From contig JAGWOZ010000002.1 in assembly GCA_028870715.1 (NCBI GenBank), forward strand, positions 1 through 59,449: a stretch of 59,449 nucleotides of DNA. The letters run 5' to 3'. Made by a program: the position numbers and the translations under genes. A model generated the notes under the pieces. That model had not been told where the DNA came from, ran no database searches, and saw nothing but the letters and a program-made list of their open reading frames with translations. This document shows, piece after piece, positions 32,756 through 42,661 of this stretch (positions are counted from its first letter, which is position 1; each line of letters begins with the position of its first letter). This DNA comes from Betaproteobacteria bacterium. Its GTDB lineage: Bacteria > Pseudomonadota > Gammaproteobacteria > Burkholderiales > Burkholderiaceae_C.

Positions 32756-35515
32756 TCAAGCGGGAAGCGTGCTCGGTTGTTGCGGTGCAGTGGGCTGCTG
32801 CTCGGATGGCGTGCCCAGCACGATGGCCGTCAGGGCCCGCACCGCGGCCCGCTCACGGCTCACGTCTTCAGGCTCGACATGGGCTGCGTGTTTTGCTCCG
32901 CTCAGGCGCGCTTGGTGCTGCAGCCGGCGCAAGTTCCGGTAGGCGTCGGCCGCCCTGTGACCAAGGCCTGCGGGCAAAAGGCCCAGCCGCTCGGCGATCT
33001 GCAGCAAAGCAATGTTTCCCGCATTGGCCACAAGTTCGGGATAAACCGGTGCGTACTCCAAAACCAGTGCCTGCACGGCGAATTCCACGTCCACCATGCC
33101 GCCCTCATCGTGCTTGAGGTCGAACAGGCCGGACCGGTTTGGATGCCCCTCAGCAACCTTGCGCCGCATGGCCAGTATCTCTGCTTGCAGCGCCGCCCTG
33201 TCCCGCGGCATGCGCAGCACCCGCTCGCGGATCATCTCGAAGCGCGCGCCGAGCGCCGCGTCGCCAGCACAGAACCGTGCCCGGGTGAGTGCCTGATGCT
33301 CCCAGGTCCAGGCGGTGTTGCTGCCGCGGCCGAGCTGGTATTGCTCAAAGGCGGCGAGTGTCGTCACCAGCAGGCCCGCGTTGCCGTTGGGGCGCAGGCG
33401 GGTATCGATCTCGAACAATCCGCCCGCTGGCGTGGACGCCGTAAGCCACCACACCAGCTTTCTCGCGAAATTGCCATAGCGCTCAGGAGCGTCAGGATGG
33501 GAGTCGTCGAACAGGAACACGACATCCAGATCGCTTCCATAGCCCAGCTCCTTGCCCCCAAGCTTGCCATAGGCGATGACTGCAAAGGCCGGCTGTTCGC
33601 GGTGGCGGCGCGGCATCTCGCCCCAGCACCAGCGAATGGCCACACCGATCACGGCATCGGCCAGGCCCGAAATCTCGTCCGCCACCTGCTCCACCGTCAG
33701 TTGGCCTGCGAGGTCGCGCACCAGCGTGCGGAACAGCTCCGTGTGAAAACCGCGTCGGAGGATGTCCAAACCCTCGCCAGCATCCCAGGTGGCACGCTGC
33801 ACAAGCCGCGCGCGCTGTTGCTCACATTGCTCGACACAGTCCCGTGCGCTGAAACGCTCGCGCGGCGCGTCAAGAAGTTCGTCCACCACCATGGGGTTGC
33901 GCTTGATGTAATCAGCGGCCCAACTCGACGCTTCCAGAGCGCTCATGAGTCGGGTCAGCGCCTGAGGCTGCTCGGCGAAGAAAGCCAGATAGGTTTCGCG
34001 TCGCCCGATGGCCTCCAGGACGTCGAGCAGGCGCGCCAGCGTCAAGTCTGCATCGCGGCTGCTGGCAGCAATCGCGATGCCGCGCTCGATCACGCGCAGC
34101 ATGCGTGCCCTTCCCGCATCCGACAGGGCTGCATAGCGGGGCGACTGTTCCAGGGCCTTGAGGCGCGCATGGCTGGCCTCGCCGGCGATGCCCGACTTGG
34201 CCAGACTGTGGCGCAGCGCGTCGAGGCTTTCGGCCGGTTTCTTGCAACCCACGCAACGTGGCCCCGTATGCAACAGGGCATCGAACTCTCCGGCCACGAA
34301 TTCGCGTACCGCGTCCAGTGCGCTCAGCAATGCACACACCGGGCGTTTGGACTGAAGATGCGCAGCCGAGAGCTGCGGGCCCATCGCCTGCGCGAGTTGC
34401 TCGAGGTCGGTGTCATCAGTGGGCAGGCTATGGGTCTGCGCATCGTCCAGGTATTGGATGCGATGCTCCAGCTGTCGCAAAAAGGTGTAGCTCTCGGCCA
34501 GTCTGGATGCTGTGTCAGCCTGCAGCAAACCAGCTTGCACAAGCAGCGGCAAAGACTGCAAGGTATTGCGGTTGCGAATCTGCGGCATGCGCCCACCGCG
34601 CACAACCTGCAAGAGCTGCACGATGAACTCGATTTCCCGGATCCCGCCGCGCCCAAGCTTGACGTCGTTCGCGCGGTCGGGCCGGGCCGTAGCGCGGCGG
34701 GTCGCCTCAGCGCGGATTTGGCGGTGCAATCCGCGAAGGGCTTCAAGCATGGCAAAGTCGAGGTACCGCCGCCACACGAAAGGCTCGACCACCGCGTCGA
34801 GCCCATGCAGGGCCATCTGGGCCTGACTGGCACCCACGGGCGATACCACCCGGCTCTTGAGCCAGGCAAAGCGCTCCCACTCCCGGCCCTGGACCTGGAA
34901 ATACTCTTCGAGCATGGCCAAGCTCACCACAGGCGGGCCGCTGTCACCGTTGGGCCGCAGCCGGGTGTCGACGCGAAACACGAAGCCGTCTTCCGTCATG
35001 TCCGAGAGCAACGGGACGAACCGGCGCACGACCTGCGCAAAATACTCGAAATTGGACAGCGGCACGGCGCCGTCGCTCTGCCCGTCCTGATCGTAGACAA
35101 ACACCAGGTCGATGTCGGATGACACATTGAGCTCGTACCCGCCGAGCTTACCCATGCCCACGACCAGAAACTGGGCCTGAGCTCCCTCGGGCGTGCGCGG
35201 CACACCGTGGCGCGCAACAAGCTCCGCATCGGCGTGCTGCAAAGCGTGTGCAATGGCGCTTTCAGCCATGTCGCTTATGCATCGGCACACCGCAACGAGT
35301 GATGCCCCCGACAGCAGATCCTGCTCGATGAGGCGCAGCATGAGCGCACTGCGCACGCGCCGCAGAGCCGCACCGAGCGGCTGGCTGCCGCGCAGCGCCT
35401 GGACCGCAACGTCGATCTCGCCCCGACTCGGCAAACCCGGCTGCCACAGCGCGAGTACATCGTCGAAACGGCCCGCATGGCGGCGGTAAAAGCGGGAATA
35501 CGCGTCGAGTTGCAT
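32756..35515 (-). CDS. glnE: Bifunctional glutamine-synthetase adenylyltransferase/deadenylyltransferase
   Basis: VVGMGKLGGYELNVSSDIDLVFVY and IAYGKLGGKELGYGSDLDVVFLFD, the two nucleotidyltransferase domains. Confidence 0.95.
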   Translation of the reverse strand: MQLDAYSRFYRRHAGRFDDVLALWQPGLPSRGEIDVAVQALRGSQPLGAALRRVRSALMLRLIEQDLLSGASLVAVCRCISDMAESAIAHALQHADAELVARHGVPRTPEGAQAQFLVVGMGKLGGYELNVSSDIDLVFVYDQDGQSDGAVPLSNFEYFAQVVRRFVPLLSDMTEDGFVFRVDTRLRPNGDSGPPVVSLAMLEEYFQVQGREWERFAWLKSRVVSPVGASQAQMALHGLDAVVEPFVWRRYLDFAMLEALRGLHRQIRAEATRRATARPDRANDVKLGRGGIREIEFIVQLLQVVRGGRMPQIRNRNTLQSLPLLVQAGLLQADTASRLAESYTFLRQLEHRIQYLDDAQTHSLPTDDTDLEQLAQAMGPQLSAAHLQSKRPVCALLSALDAVREFVAGEFDALLHTGPRCVGCKKPAESLDALRHSLAKSGIAGEASHARLKALEQSPRYAALSDAGRARMLRVIERGIAIAASSRDADLTLARLLDVLEAIGRRETYLAFFAEQPQALTRLMSALEASSWAADYIKRNPMVVDELLDAPRERFSARDCVEQCEQQRARLVQRATWDAGEGLDILRRGFHTELFRTLVRDLAGQLTVEQVADEISGLADAVIGVAIRWCWGEMPRRHREQPAFAVIAYGKLGGKELGYGSDLDVVFLFDDSHPDAPERYGNFARKLVWWLTASTPAGGLFEIDTRLRPNGNAGLLVTTLAAFEQYQLGRGSNTAWTWEHQALTRARFCAGDAALGARFEMIRERVLRMPRDRAALQAEILAMRRKVAEGHPNRSGLFDLKHDEGGMVDVEFAVQALVLEYAPVYPELVANAGNIALLQIAERLGLLPAGLGHRAADAYRNLRRLQHQARLSGAKHAAHVEPEDVSRERAAVRALTAIVLGTPSEQQPTAPQQPSTLPA

Positions 35516-35681
35516 GAGCGAGTGGGGACGCCCGGTCCTTCGCCAACGGTTGATGATGGTCGCAGCATATTGCAGGAATGCGCCCTTTGCTCAGACCGGG
35601 TCTTGCCAACGAGGTCCAGTCTTGCTCAGGGTCAAGCAAGGCTGGCCTGTCTGCGCAAGGGTGATGCGCGCGTTCACTACC

Positions 35682-38600
35682 ATGGACCAACCCAGTGAGA
35701 ACCCGCCCGTGTCTGCCCTGCACATCTCCCTCAAACTGGCCACACGCCTGCTGGAAGCGGCCATCACCCTCGTGTTCGGCTGCTATCTGCTTCTTGGCGC
35801 AGGGCTGCTGACCCTGCGCTATGCCGTGCTGCCCAACGCCCAGGCGTTCGTGCCCTGGATGGAGCAGGCCAGCACCCGGTCACTGGGACTGCGCGTGCAC
35901 ATTGGCGCCGTGCAAAGCCAGTGGACTGGCCTTTTGCCCACGCTATCGCTGCGTGATCTGGTGATCGACAACCCCCAGGGCCAGCCAGCGTTGCGCTTTG
36001 CCTCGGTGGAGGCACTGCCGTCGTGGAAGAGCCTGCCGCGTCTGCAACTGAGCTTTGAGCAGCTCGCCATCAGCGGACCGCAACTGACCATTGTGCGAAC
36101 GGATGCCGCGCATCTGGACGTAGGTGGCATCCGGTTCAACCTGAACGCTCCCGGCAGTGGCGCCGCGCAGCGCTTCGCCGACTGGCTTTTCGAACAAGAC
36201 CAGATCCTGATTCAGCATGGCCAGATCACCTGGGTCGATGCGGCGCATGGTGAAGCGCCGCTGATCCTGCGCGACGTCAACCTCGACTTGCGCAACACCC
36301 AGCTACAGCACCGCGCGGCGCTCCAGGCCACGCCGCCGCTGGATCTGGGCACGCCCGTCGACGTGCGGGCCGACTTTCATCAGCCGCTGTTTCTGCGCCA
36401 CACCGCGGATTTCTCCCGCTGGCACGGGCAACTCTGGGCCAGCTGGCCGCGCGTGGACTTGGGTCAGCTCGCGCGCTACACGCCGCTGCCGGCGCAAGTC
36501 TTGGGAGGTCGTGGTTCGCTGCAAGCCTGGGTGGACGTGGGCACGCAATACACGCTCAGCCAGGCAACGGCGCTCGTTGCCCTGCACAACGCCCAAGCAA
36601 GACTCGCGCCATCTTTGCCGCCATTGGCCTTCACCGACCTGAGCGGGCGCATGACGGGCAAACCCCTTCCGGGTGGATTCCAGATCAGTGCCAGCGCTCT
36701 GCAGTTCAACACGCCACAAGGCGCAGGCCTGCCGGCGCTCGATGCCACGTTGAGCTGGCAGAACCCGCCTGGAAAAGGTGCGAGCGGAAGCTTGCGCACC
36801 GGGCCGCTCGACCTGCCGGCCCTGGACGCGGTCGCGGCGCAACTGCCCCTACCAGCCACCTGGCACGAACGCCTGTCCCAACTGCAACCGCAAGGCCGAA
36901 TCGACAGCCTCATGGCCACCTGGCAGGACCCAGCCGGCAGGGCACCCACGACCCTGCCGGCACAGTACAAACTGCAGATCGCATTTACTGGCTTGGGCTG
37001 GAACAGCCCTGCCGCGGCCATCACCAATGCGCCGCGGCGCGGCGCCAGCACGCCCTCAGGGGCCGGGTCTGCCGCCGCAGCGGCTGAGGCACTAGCGGGC
37101 GATGGCGCGCACCTTCCGCGCGACCTGCCTGGCGTGCAGAACCTGAGCGGCCGCATCCAGGCCGACCAGTCCGGCGGGCAAGCCCAGCTGACGATGCGGC
37201 GGGGCGCCATCGCTTTGCCAACAATCTTCGAGGCCGAGCGCCTCCCGGTGGATAGTCTGGCCACCACCCTGAGCTGGAGCCGTACGCCGGACGGACAATG
37301 GAGCGTGCAAGCCGCCAAGCTGCAACTCTCCACGCCGGATGCCAGCGGTACCGCAAGTCTGCACTACCAAACGCTCGCTCGAGGGCCTGGCCTGCTCAAC
37401 CTTACCGCCCGTCTGGACCGCGCCGAGGCGCGCGCCGTGCCGAAGTACTTGCCGCTGGGCATTCCCGAGGGGACTCGCGACTACCTTCGCACCGCCATCG
37501 CAGGCGGCAGCTCGAACGACGTGCGCTTCGTCGTTCAGGGCCCTCTTGCCGACTTTCCGTTCAAAAAACCCGGTAGCGGCGTGTTCTCGGTCACAGCGCG
37601 CATCGTGGATGGCGCGTTCAACGCAGCGCCCGTGCGCATCCTGACGAAACAGGAGCCGGCGCCGCCCCAGGATGTGCACGCCAACGCCACATGGCCGGCG
37701 TTCACGGACATCGCGGGCCTGCTCGAATGCACCGGCCAGGGCCTGCAGATACGCGGCGCCTCAGCCCATGTGTTTGGCGCAAGCCTGCGCAATGTCCAGA
37801 TCAGCCTGCCCGACTTCTCCAAACCGGTGCTTTCGGCGCGCGGTCAGGTACAGGCGCAAGCCTCGGATGCGCTGCGCTACCTGCGCGAAAGTCCGCTGGA
37901 CGCCAAGCTTGGCCACGCCCTCACGCAAGCCCAGGCCAGCGGCCCGTTGCAGGTCAACCTGGCGCTGGTGCTGCCCATACTGGACCTGAAAGGCAGCACG
38001 GTGCAGGGTCAGGTCAACCTGCTGGGTAACCAGCTGGACTACCTGCCCATCCTGCCGCCGTTCGATGGCGTACGTGGCACGGTTGACTTTAGCGACACCG
38101 GCTTTAGCCTGCGCGCCACAGCCCAGAATTTTCTCGGAGGCCCTTTGCAGGTGGCGGGTGGGCAGCGCACCGGCAAGCCGCTACAGCTCGATGCCAGCGG
38201 AACCGTCAGCGCGCGCGCGTTGAAGGCTGCGCCGCGTCTGGCGCCATGGCGCGGGCTGTTGCGCCACTTGCAAGGCAGCACGCAGTTCACCGCCCGCATC
38301 GGCACGACGCCCGCGGCCGAAGGCACGCAACCCCAGGTGCAACTGCAGAGCAGCCTGGTCGGCATGGCCATCGATCTGCCCCCGCCACTGGGTAAGGCGG
38401 CAACGGCGACCGACACCCTGCGCTTCGACCAGTCGGTCTCCACCCCTGCAGCAGGGCCGCCGCAGAGCGTGTGGCGCATCGACCTCGGCGGCGATTTGCG
38501 CGCGCAGTTCGTGCGCCACATCACGCCACAGGGTTCGACCTTACAAAGCGGTGGCATTGCGCTTGGGGTGCAGGCCGAGGTGCCAAACCCCACGCAGGGC

Positions 38601-39908
38601 GTTCAGGCAAATGTGCGACTGCCTCTGCTGGACCTTGACGCCTGGCAGCGCGCGCTGTCCGTCCCGACGGGCGCCCAGGCGGTACAGCCAGGCCAGGCCC
38701 CTCCCGCCGACATGTCGGGCTATCTGCCCCAGGCGATTTCGCTTCGAGTGGGCCAGCTGACCGTGTCCGATCGGCTCTTCGATGACGTCGTGCTCGGCGC
38801 GACACGAGCCGGTTCTTTGTGGCAGGCCAATCTGGATAGCAAACAGGTCGCCGGTTACGTGGCATGGCAAATGGGCAAGGGCGAGGCCCCCGGAAGCATC
38901 ACGGCGCGCCTGTCGCATTTGAGCCTGCCCAAGAGCGCCGACCCCGATGTGGAGCGCCTTCTGGAGCACCAGCCCCGGAGCATGCCAGCATTGAACGTGG
39001 TGGCCGACGACGTGGATCTGCATGGGCACCACTTCAGCCGTCTCGATGTGCGCGCCACCAACCGTGACGTTGGCGGGGTGAAGGAATGGCGGCTCAACAG
39101 CTTCTCGCTGGCCGCGCCCGAAGCCACGGTCACCGGCAGCGGAGACTGGTCGGCCACGGCACCGGGCGCGCTGGCCACGGGCGGCGCCTCCCCGCGGCGC
39201 ATGGCCATTGGCTTCAGGCTTGTGATCCAGGATGCGGGCGAGCTCCTCGCGCGCCTGGGCAAGCCCGGACTCCTCAAGGGGGGAAAGGGATCGATGCAGG
39301 GCACGGTTTCGTGGATCGGCTCGCCTTTGTCGATCGACTACCCCACGCTGTCAGGGCAGCTCAGTGTCGATCTTGGCAAGGGACAGTTCCTCAAGGCCGA
39401 TCCGGGCATTGCCAAGCTGCTGGGCGTGCTCAGCCTGCAAAGCCTGCCCCGTCGATTGCTGTTCAATTTCAGCGATCTGTTTGAGTCCGGTTTCGTGTTT
39501 GACAAGGTCGGCGCCGACGTGCAACTACGCGACGGCGTGGCCAGGACCAACAATTTCAAGATGAGTGGCGTGGCGGCAACCGTGTTTATCGACGGAAGTG
39601 CCGATCTGGCGCGGGAAACCCAGGATCTGTATGTGGTCGTGGTGCCCGAGATCAACGCGGGCTCGGCGTCGCTCGCCTATGCTTTGGTCAACCCAGCCGT
39701 CGGGCTGGGAACATTCATTGCCCAGCTCATTGCGCGCGAACCACTGATGAAGGCCTTTACGTACGGCTACCACGTCACCGGCACTTGGACGAAACCTGAT
39801 GTGCGCGCCGCCAGCGACGACAGGACAACGGGCTCTGAGAGCCCCAGTGCCACGGCATCCAGGGCCGAGCAGGCCCGGCAGACACCCGCACCGTCCCTTG
39901 CTCCCTGA
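35682..39908 (+). CDS. yhdP: YhdP/AsmA-like large envelope protein (DUF3971, TIGR02099-type)
   Basis: ~1408 aa with N-terminal TM, LSVDLGKGQFLKADPGIAKLLGVLSLQSLPRRLLFNFSDLFESGFVFDKVGADVQL C-terminal signature. Confidence 0.9.
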   Translation: MDQPSENPPVSALHISLKLATRLLEAAITLVFGCYLLLGAGLLTLRYAVLPNAQAFVPWMEQASTRSLGLRVHIGAVQSQWTGLLPTLSLRDLVIDNPQGQPALRFASVEALPSWKSLPRLQLSFEQLAISGPQLTIVRTDAAHLDVGGIRFNLNAPGSGAAQRFADWLFEQDQILIQHGQITWVDAAHGEAPLILRDVNLDLRNTQLQHRAALQATPPLDLGTPVDVRADFHQPLFLRHTADFSRWHGQLWASWPRVDLGQLARYTPLPAQVLGGRGSLQAWVDVGTQYTLSQATALVALHNAQARLAPSLPPLAFTDLSGRMTGKPLPGGFQISASALQFNTPQGAGLPALDATLSWQNPPGKGASGSLRTGPLDLPALDAVAAQLPLPATWHERLSQLQPQGRIDSLMATWQDPAGRAPTTLPAQYKLQIAFTGLGWNSPAAAITNAPRRGASTPSGAGSAAAAAEALAGDGAHLPRDLPGVQNLSGRIQADQSGGQAQLTMRRGAIALPTIFEAERLPVDSLATTLSWSRTPDGQWSVQAAKLQLSTPDASGTASLHYQTLARGPGLLNLTARLDRAEARAVPKYLPLGIPEGTRDYLRTAIAGGSSNDVRFVVQGPLADFPFKKPGSGVFSVTARIVDGAFNAAPVRILTKQEPAPPQDVHANATWPAFTDIAGLLECTGQGLQIRGASAHVFGASLRNVQISLPDFSKPVLSARGQVQAQASDALRYLRESPLDAKLGHALTQAQASGPLQVNLALVLPILDLKGSTVQGQVNLLGNQLDYLPILPPFDGVRGTVDFSDTGFSLRATAQNFLGGPLQVAGGQRTGKPLQLDASGTVSARALKAAPRLAPWRGLLRHLQGSTQFTARIGTTPAAEGTQPQVQLQSSLVGMAIDLPPPLGKAATATDTLRFDQSVSTPAAGPPQSVWRIDLGGDLRAQFVRHITPQGSTLQSGGIALGVQAEVPNPTQGVQANVRLPLLDLDAWQRALSVPTGAQAVQPGQAPPADMSGYLPQAISLRVGQLTVSDRLFDDVVLGATRAGSLWQANLDSKQVAGYVAWQMGKGEAPGSITARLSHLSLPKSADPDVERLLEHQPRSMPALNVVADDVDLHGHHFSRLDVRATNRDVGGVKEWRLNSFSLAAPEATVTGSGDWSATAPGALATGGASPRRMAIGFRLVIQDAGELLARLGKPGLLKGGKGSMQGTVSWIGSPLSIDYPTLSGQLSVDLGKGQFLKADPGIAKLLGVLSLQSLPRRLLFNFSDLFESGFVFDKVGADVQLRDGVARTNNFKMSGVAATVFIDGSADLARETQDLYVVVVPEINAGSASLAYALVNPAVGLGTFIAQLIAREPLMKAFTYGYHVTGTWTKPDVRAASDDRTTGSESPSATASRAEQARQTPAPSLAP

Positions 39909-39956
39909 GACTGCTACGCAATGCCGCCCCCGACACTCACCAACCCAGGACACGCC

Positions 39957-40760
39957 ATGCATGTTGCCGCCATTCAAATGGTTTCAACCACCAAGGTCGA
40001 CACCAATCTCGCGCGCGCCGATGCGCTGCTTGCCGAGGCCGCCAGGCAGGGCGCGCGCCTTGCCGTGTTGCCCGAATATTTTTGCCTCATGGGTGCCAGC
40101 GAGACCGACAAGGTCGCCGCACGCGAGCCGCTCGGGGCCGGGCCCATCCAAGCCTTCCTGGCCGATTGCGCGCAGCGCTATGGCTTGTGGCTGGCCGGTG
40201 GTTCCATGCCTCTGGCGTGCCCTGATCCACAGCGGGTGCTCAACGCCACGTTGGTGTACGACCCGCAGGGCCGTCGCGTGGCGCGCTACGACAAGATGCA
40301 CCTCTTTGCCTTCCAGCGCGGACAGGAGCGATACGCCGAGGCCGACAGCATCACCCCTGGTGATGCACCCGTGGCGTTCGACTGCGAGGGGTTGCGCGTG
40401 GGCCTGTCGATCTGTTACGACCTGCGCTTTCCCGAGCTTTACCGCAAGCTCTCCACACCCGACCCCTGCGACGTCTTCCTCGTGCCCGCCGCATTCACGT
40501 ACACGACCGGCGAAAAGCATTGGGAAGTGCTCCTGCGCGCACGCGCCATCGAAAACCTGGCGTACGTGGTCGCCAGCGCGCAGGGAGGCCGTCACGAGAA
40601 TGGGCGCCGCACCTGGGGCCACAGCATGATCGTCGACCCTTGGGGCGAAGTGCTCGCGATGCAGGCCGAAGGCGAGGGCGTGGTCACCGCCCATCTGGAC
40701 CCCGAACGCATCAATACGCATCGCACCAGCCTTCCTGCACTCATGCACCGGCTCGTCTGA
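39957..40760 (+). CDS. Carbon-nitrogen hydrolase (nitrilase superfamily, Nit1/Nit2-like)
   Basis: Catalytic triad context LAVLPEYFCLMG, RYDKMHLF, GLSICYDLRFPELYR. Confidence 0.93.
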   Translation: MHVAAIQMVSTTKVDTNLARADALLAEAARQGARLAVLPEYFCLMGASETDKVAAREPLGAGPIQAFLADCAQRYGLWLAGGSMPLACPDPQRVLNATLVYDPQGRRVARYDKMHLFAFQRGQERYAEADSITPGDAPVAFDCEGLRVGLSICYDLRFPELYRKLSTPDPCDVFLVPAAFTYTTGEKHWEVLLRARAIENLAYVVASAQGGRHENGRRTWGHSMIVDPWGEVLAMQAEGEGVVTAHLDPERINTHRTSLPALMHRLV

Positions 40761-40849
40761 CGCGCCTCCCGTCGCCGCATTCGCAACGGCCAACCGCATG
40801 AATCCGGCACACCGTGCGGCATGGCCACCGCACGGCAAGGCCTTGATTT

Positions 40850-41518
40850 TTACTTCTGCGGCGGGTAGGCCACGTAGATTTCCACGCGACGGTTGAGCGC
40901 ACGACCCTCCTCGGTCTGATTGCTCGCGACAGGATTCTGCGGCCCCATGCCCTGCGTGGCAATGCGCTGCGGCGGCACGCCACGCGACACCAGGTAGTTC
41001 TTCACACTGAGCGCGCGGTTTTCCGACAAGGGGTAGTTGATCGCGTCACTGCCCGTGTTGTCCGTAAAGCCGAGGATCTGCACCGACTCGGTGGGGTTTT
41101 GCATGAGGCCATTGGCCAGTTCATTCAGCGCCGGGTAGAGGTTCGCATTGAGCTGGGCGCTTCCCGTGGCAAAGCCCGCAGCGGCGGGCACATTGATCTT
41201 CAGCCGGTTGTCTGCCGTTTGCGTCACCTGCGCGCCAGTTCCAGCAGTGGCCTGCTGCATCTGCTGCTTTTGCTTCTCCAGATGCTGGTTCCAGAGGTAG
41301 CCGCCCGCGGCGCCCACCGCGGCGCCCAGAGCGGCGCCCTGCAATGCACTGGAGCCCTTATTGCCGCCAGCCGTGAGCGCGCCGAGCACAGCACCAGCGG
41401 CCGCCCCGATGCCAGCCCCGGAGGCCGTGCTCTTCTGCGATTGGCTCATGTCCGCACAGCCACCGAGTCCGAGCGTGGCTGCGACGGTAAGGGCGATGCT
41501 TTTCTTCAGCATGGTCAT
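40850..41518 (-). CDS. OmpA-family lipoprotein with glycine zipper
   Basis: Lipobox LGLGGCAD; Gly-zipper GAGIGAAAGAVLGALTAGG; OmpA motif ILGFTDNTGSDAINYPLSENRALSVKNYLVSRGV. Confidence 0.92.
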   Translation of the reverse strand: MTMLKKSIALTVAATLGLGGCADMSQSQKSTASGAGIGAAAGAVLGALTAGGNKGSSALQGAALGAAVGAAGGYLWNQHLEKQKQQMQQATAGTGAQVTQTADNRLKINVPAAAGFATGSAQLNANLYPALNELANGLMQNPTESVQILGFTDNTGSDAINYPLSENRALSVKNYLVSRGVPPQRIATQGMGPQNPVASNQTEEGRALNRRVEIYVAYPPQK

Positions 41519-42137
41519 TCTCCTGATGTTGACGTGTCGACAAGGCCCGCGTGGGGGCACACCGGAGCCAGTGTACCGGCCAATCTGGCGCCATGACCAG
41601 GTTGCGGGCGTGCTGGTCAGGCCTGAGTTTCAGCGGCTCCTATGGCATTGCGGCCCGGTAAGGCTGGGCTGCAACTCAGGCGCCTTCACTTCGATTTGTT
41701 GGGAGCGTGGAACGCACCGGCAACCGCCGTCATCTGCCGGTGCGAATATGCGCGGATGGCGGCCGAATCGCCCTTTGGATTGGCTGTGCGCATGGCGCTC
41801 AAGCCGCAGTGGCTCGGCGCACCCCTACAGCCGTGGGTCGGGCGCGCCTTCGCCCCGATGAGGCGCCAAGTGCTGCGGCATTGACCGGCGAGACAGTGGC
41901 ACAACGCTCCGTGTCGAGAGGCCGTCAGCAAGCTGTCAGCAAACCGATAAACGCAAGGTGGATGACGCTTGCGGCGATACCCGAGCGCGGTACTCGGATA
42001 CTTGTTCACGAGCGCTTTCCCGCGCGAGCGCAGCGGCCTATAGTGGGTTAGCGAGTGCTTTTTTGAGAGGGGAGTGCCCGGCCTCAAAGACGACCGGCAC
42101 CTGGTCCGAACGGACGCGCGAGACAAGGAGACGCAAG

Positions 42138-42614
42138 ATGCAAAAGTCGCTTCACATTGACCCGGATAAATGCACCGGTTGCCTTCAATGCGAGATGGCG
42201 TGCTCATATGAAAATTATGAGGTATTCAACACCGCAAAGAGCCGCATCAAGGTGTTCGATTTTCACGAGACCGGGCGCAAGGTTCCCTACACGTGCACGC
42301 AATGCGACGAGGCCTGGTGTCTGCACGCCTGCCCCGTGGAAGCCATCAAAGTCGATGCCGCGACCGGCGCCAAAATCGTGCTTGAGGACACCTGCGTGGG
42401 CTGCAAGGTCTGCACAATCGCCTGCCCCTTCGGCACCGTCAATTACGTCGCGGATACGGGCAAGGTTCAAAAGTGCGACCTTTGCGGAGGAGCGCCCGCC
42501 TGCGCCGAGGCCTGCCCAACCGGCGCCATTACGTATGTGGACGCGAGCTGGACCGGGCTGTCGCGCATGCAGCAGTGGGCTGACAAGCTCGGCAACCAGA
42601 ACGCTGCGGCCTGA
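42138..42614 (+). CDS. aorA: Polyferredoxin-type Fe-S subunit of aldehyde oxidoreductase (AorA-like)
   Basis: Four Cys clusters: CTGCLQCEMAC, CTQCDEAWCLHAC, CVGCKVCTIAC, CDLCGGAPACAEAC; directly upstream of AOR large subunit. Confidence 0.85.
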   Translation: MQKSLHIDPDKCTGCLQCEMACSYENYEVFNTAKSRIKVFDFHETGRKVPYTCTQCDEAWCLHACPVEAIKVDAATGAKIVLEDTCVGCKVCTIACPFGTVNYVADTGKVQKCDLCGGAPACAEACPTGAITYVDASWTGLSRMQQWADKLGNQNAAA

Positions 42615-42661
42615 AGCCAAAGCTTCAGGATCCCCATCGATCAAAGCAAGGAGACAGAACC

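Noticed and set aside
32681-35122. 813-aa plus-strand ORF antisense to glnE
   Set aside because: Composition is His/Gln/Arg/Ala-rich with no family signature; antisense to two conserved GlnE domains. Typical GC-rich codon-position artefact.
41686-42207. 173-aa minus-strand ORF upstream of aorA
   Set aside because: No recognisable motif, overlaps the aorA start; likely spurious.
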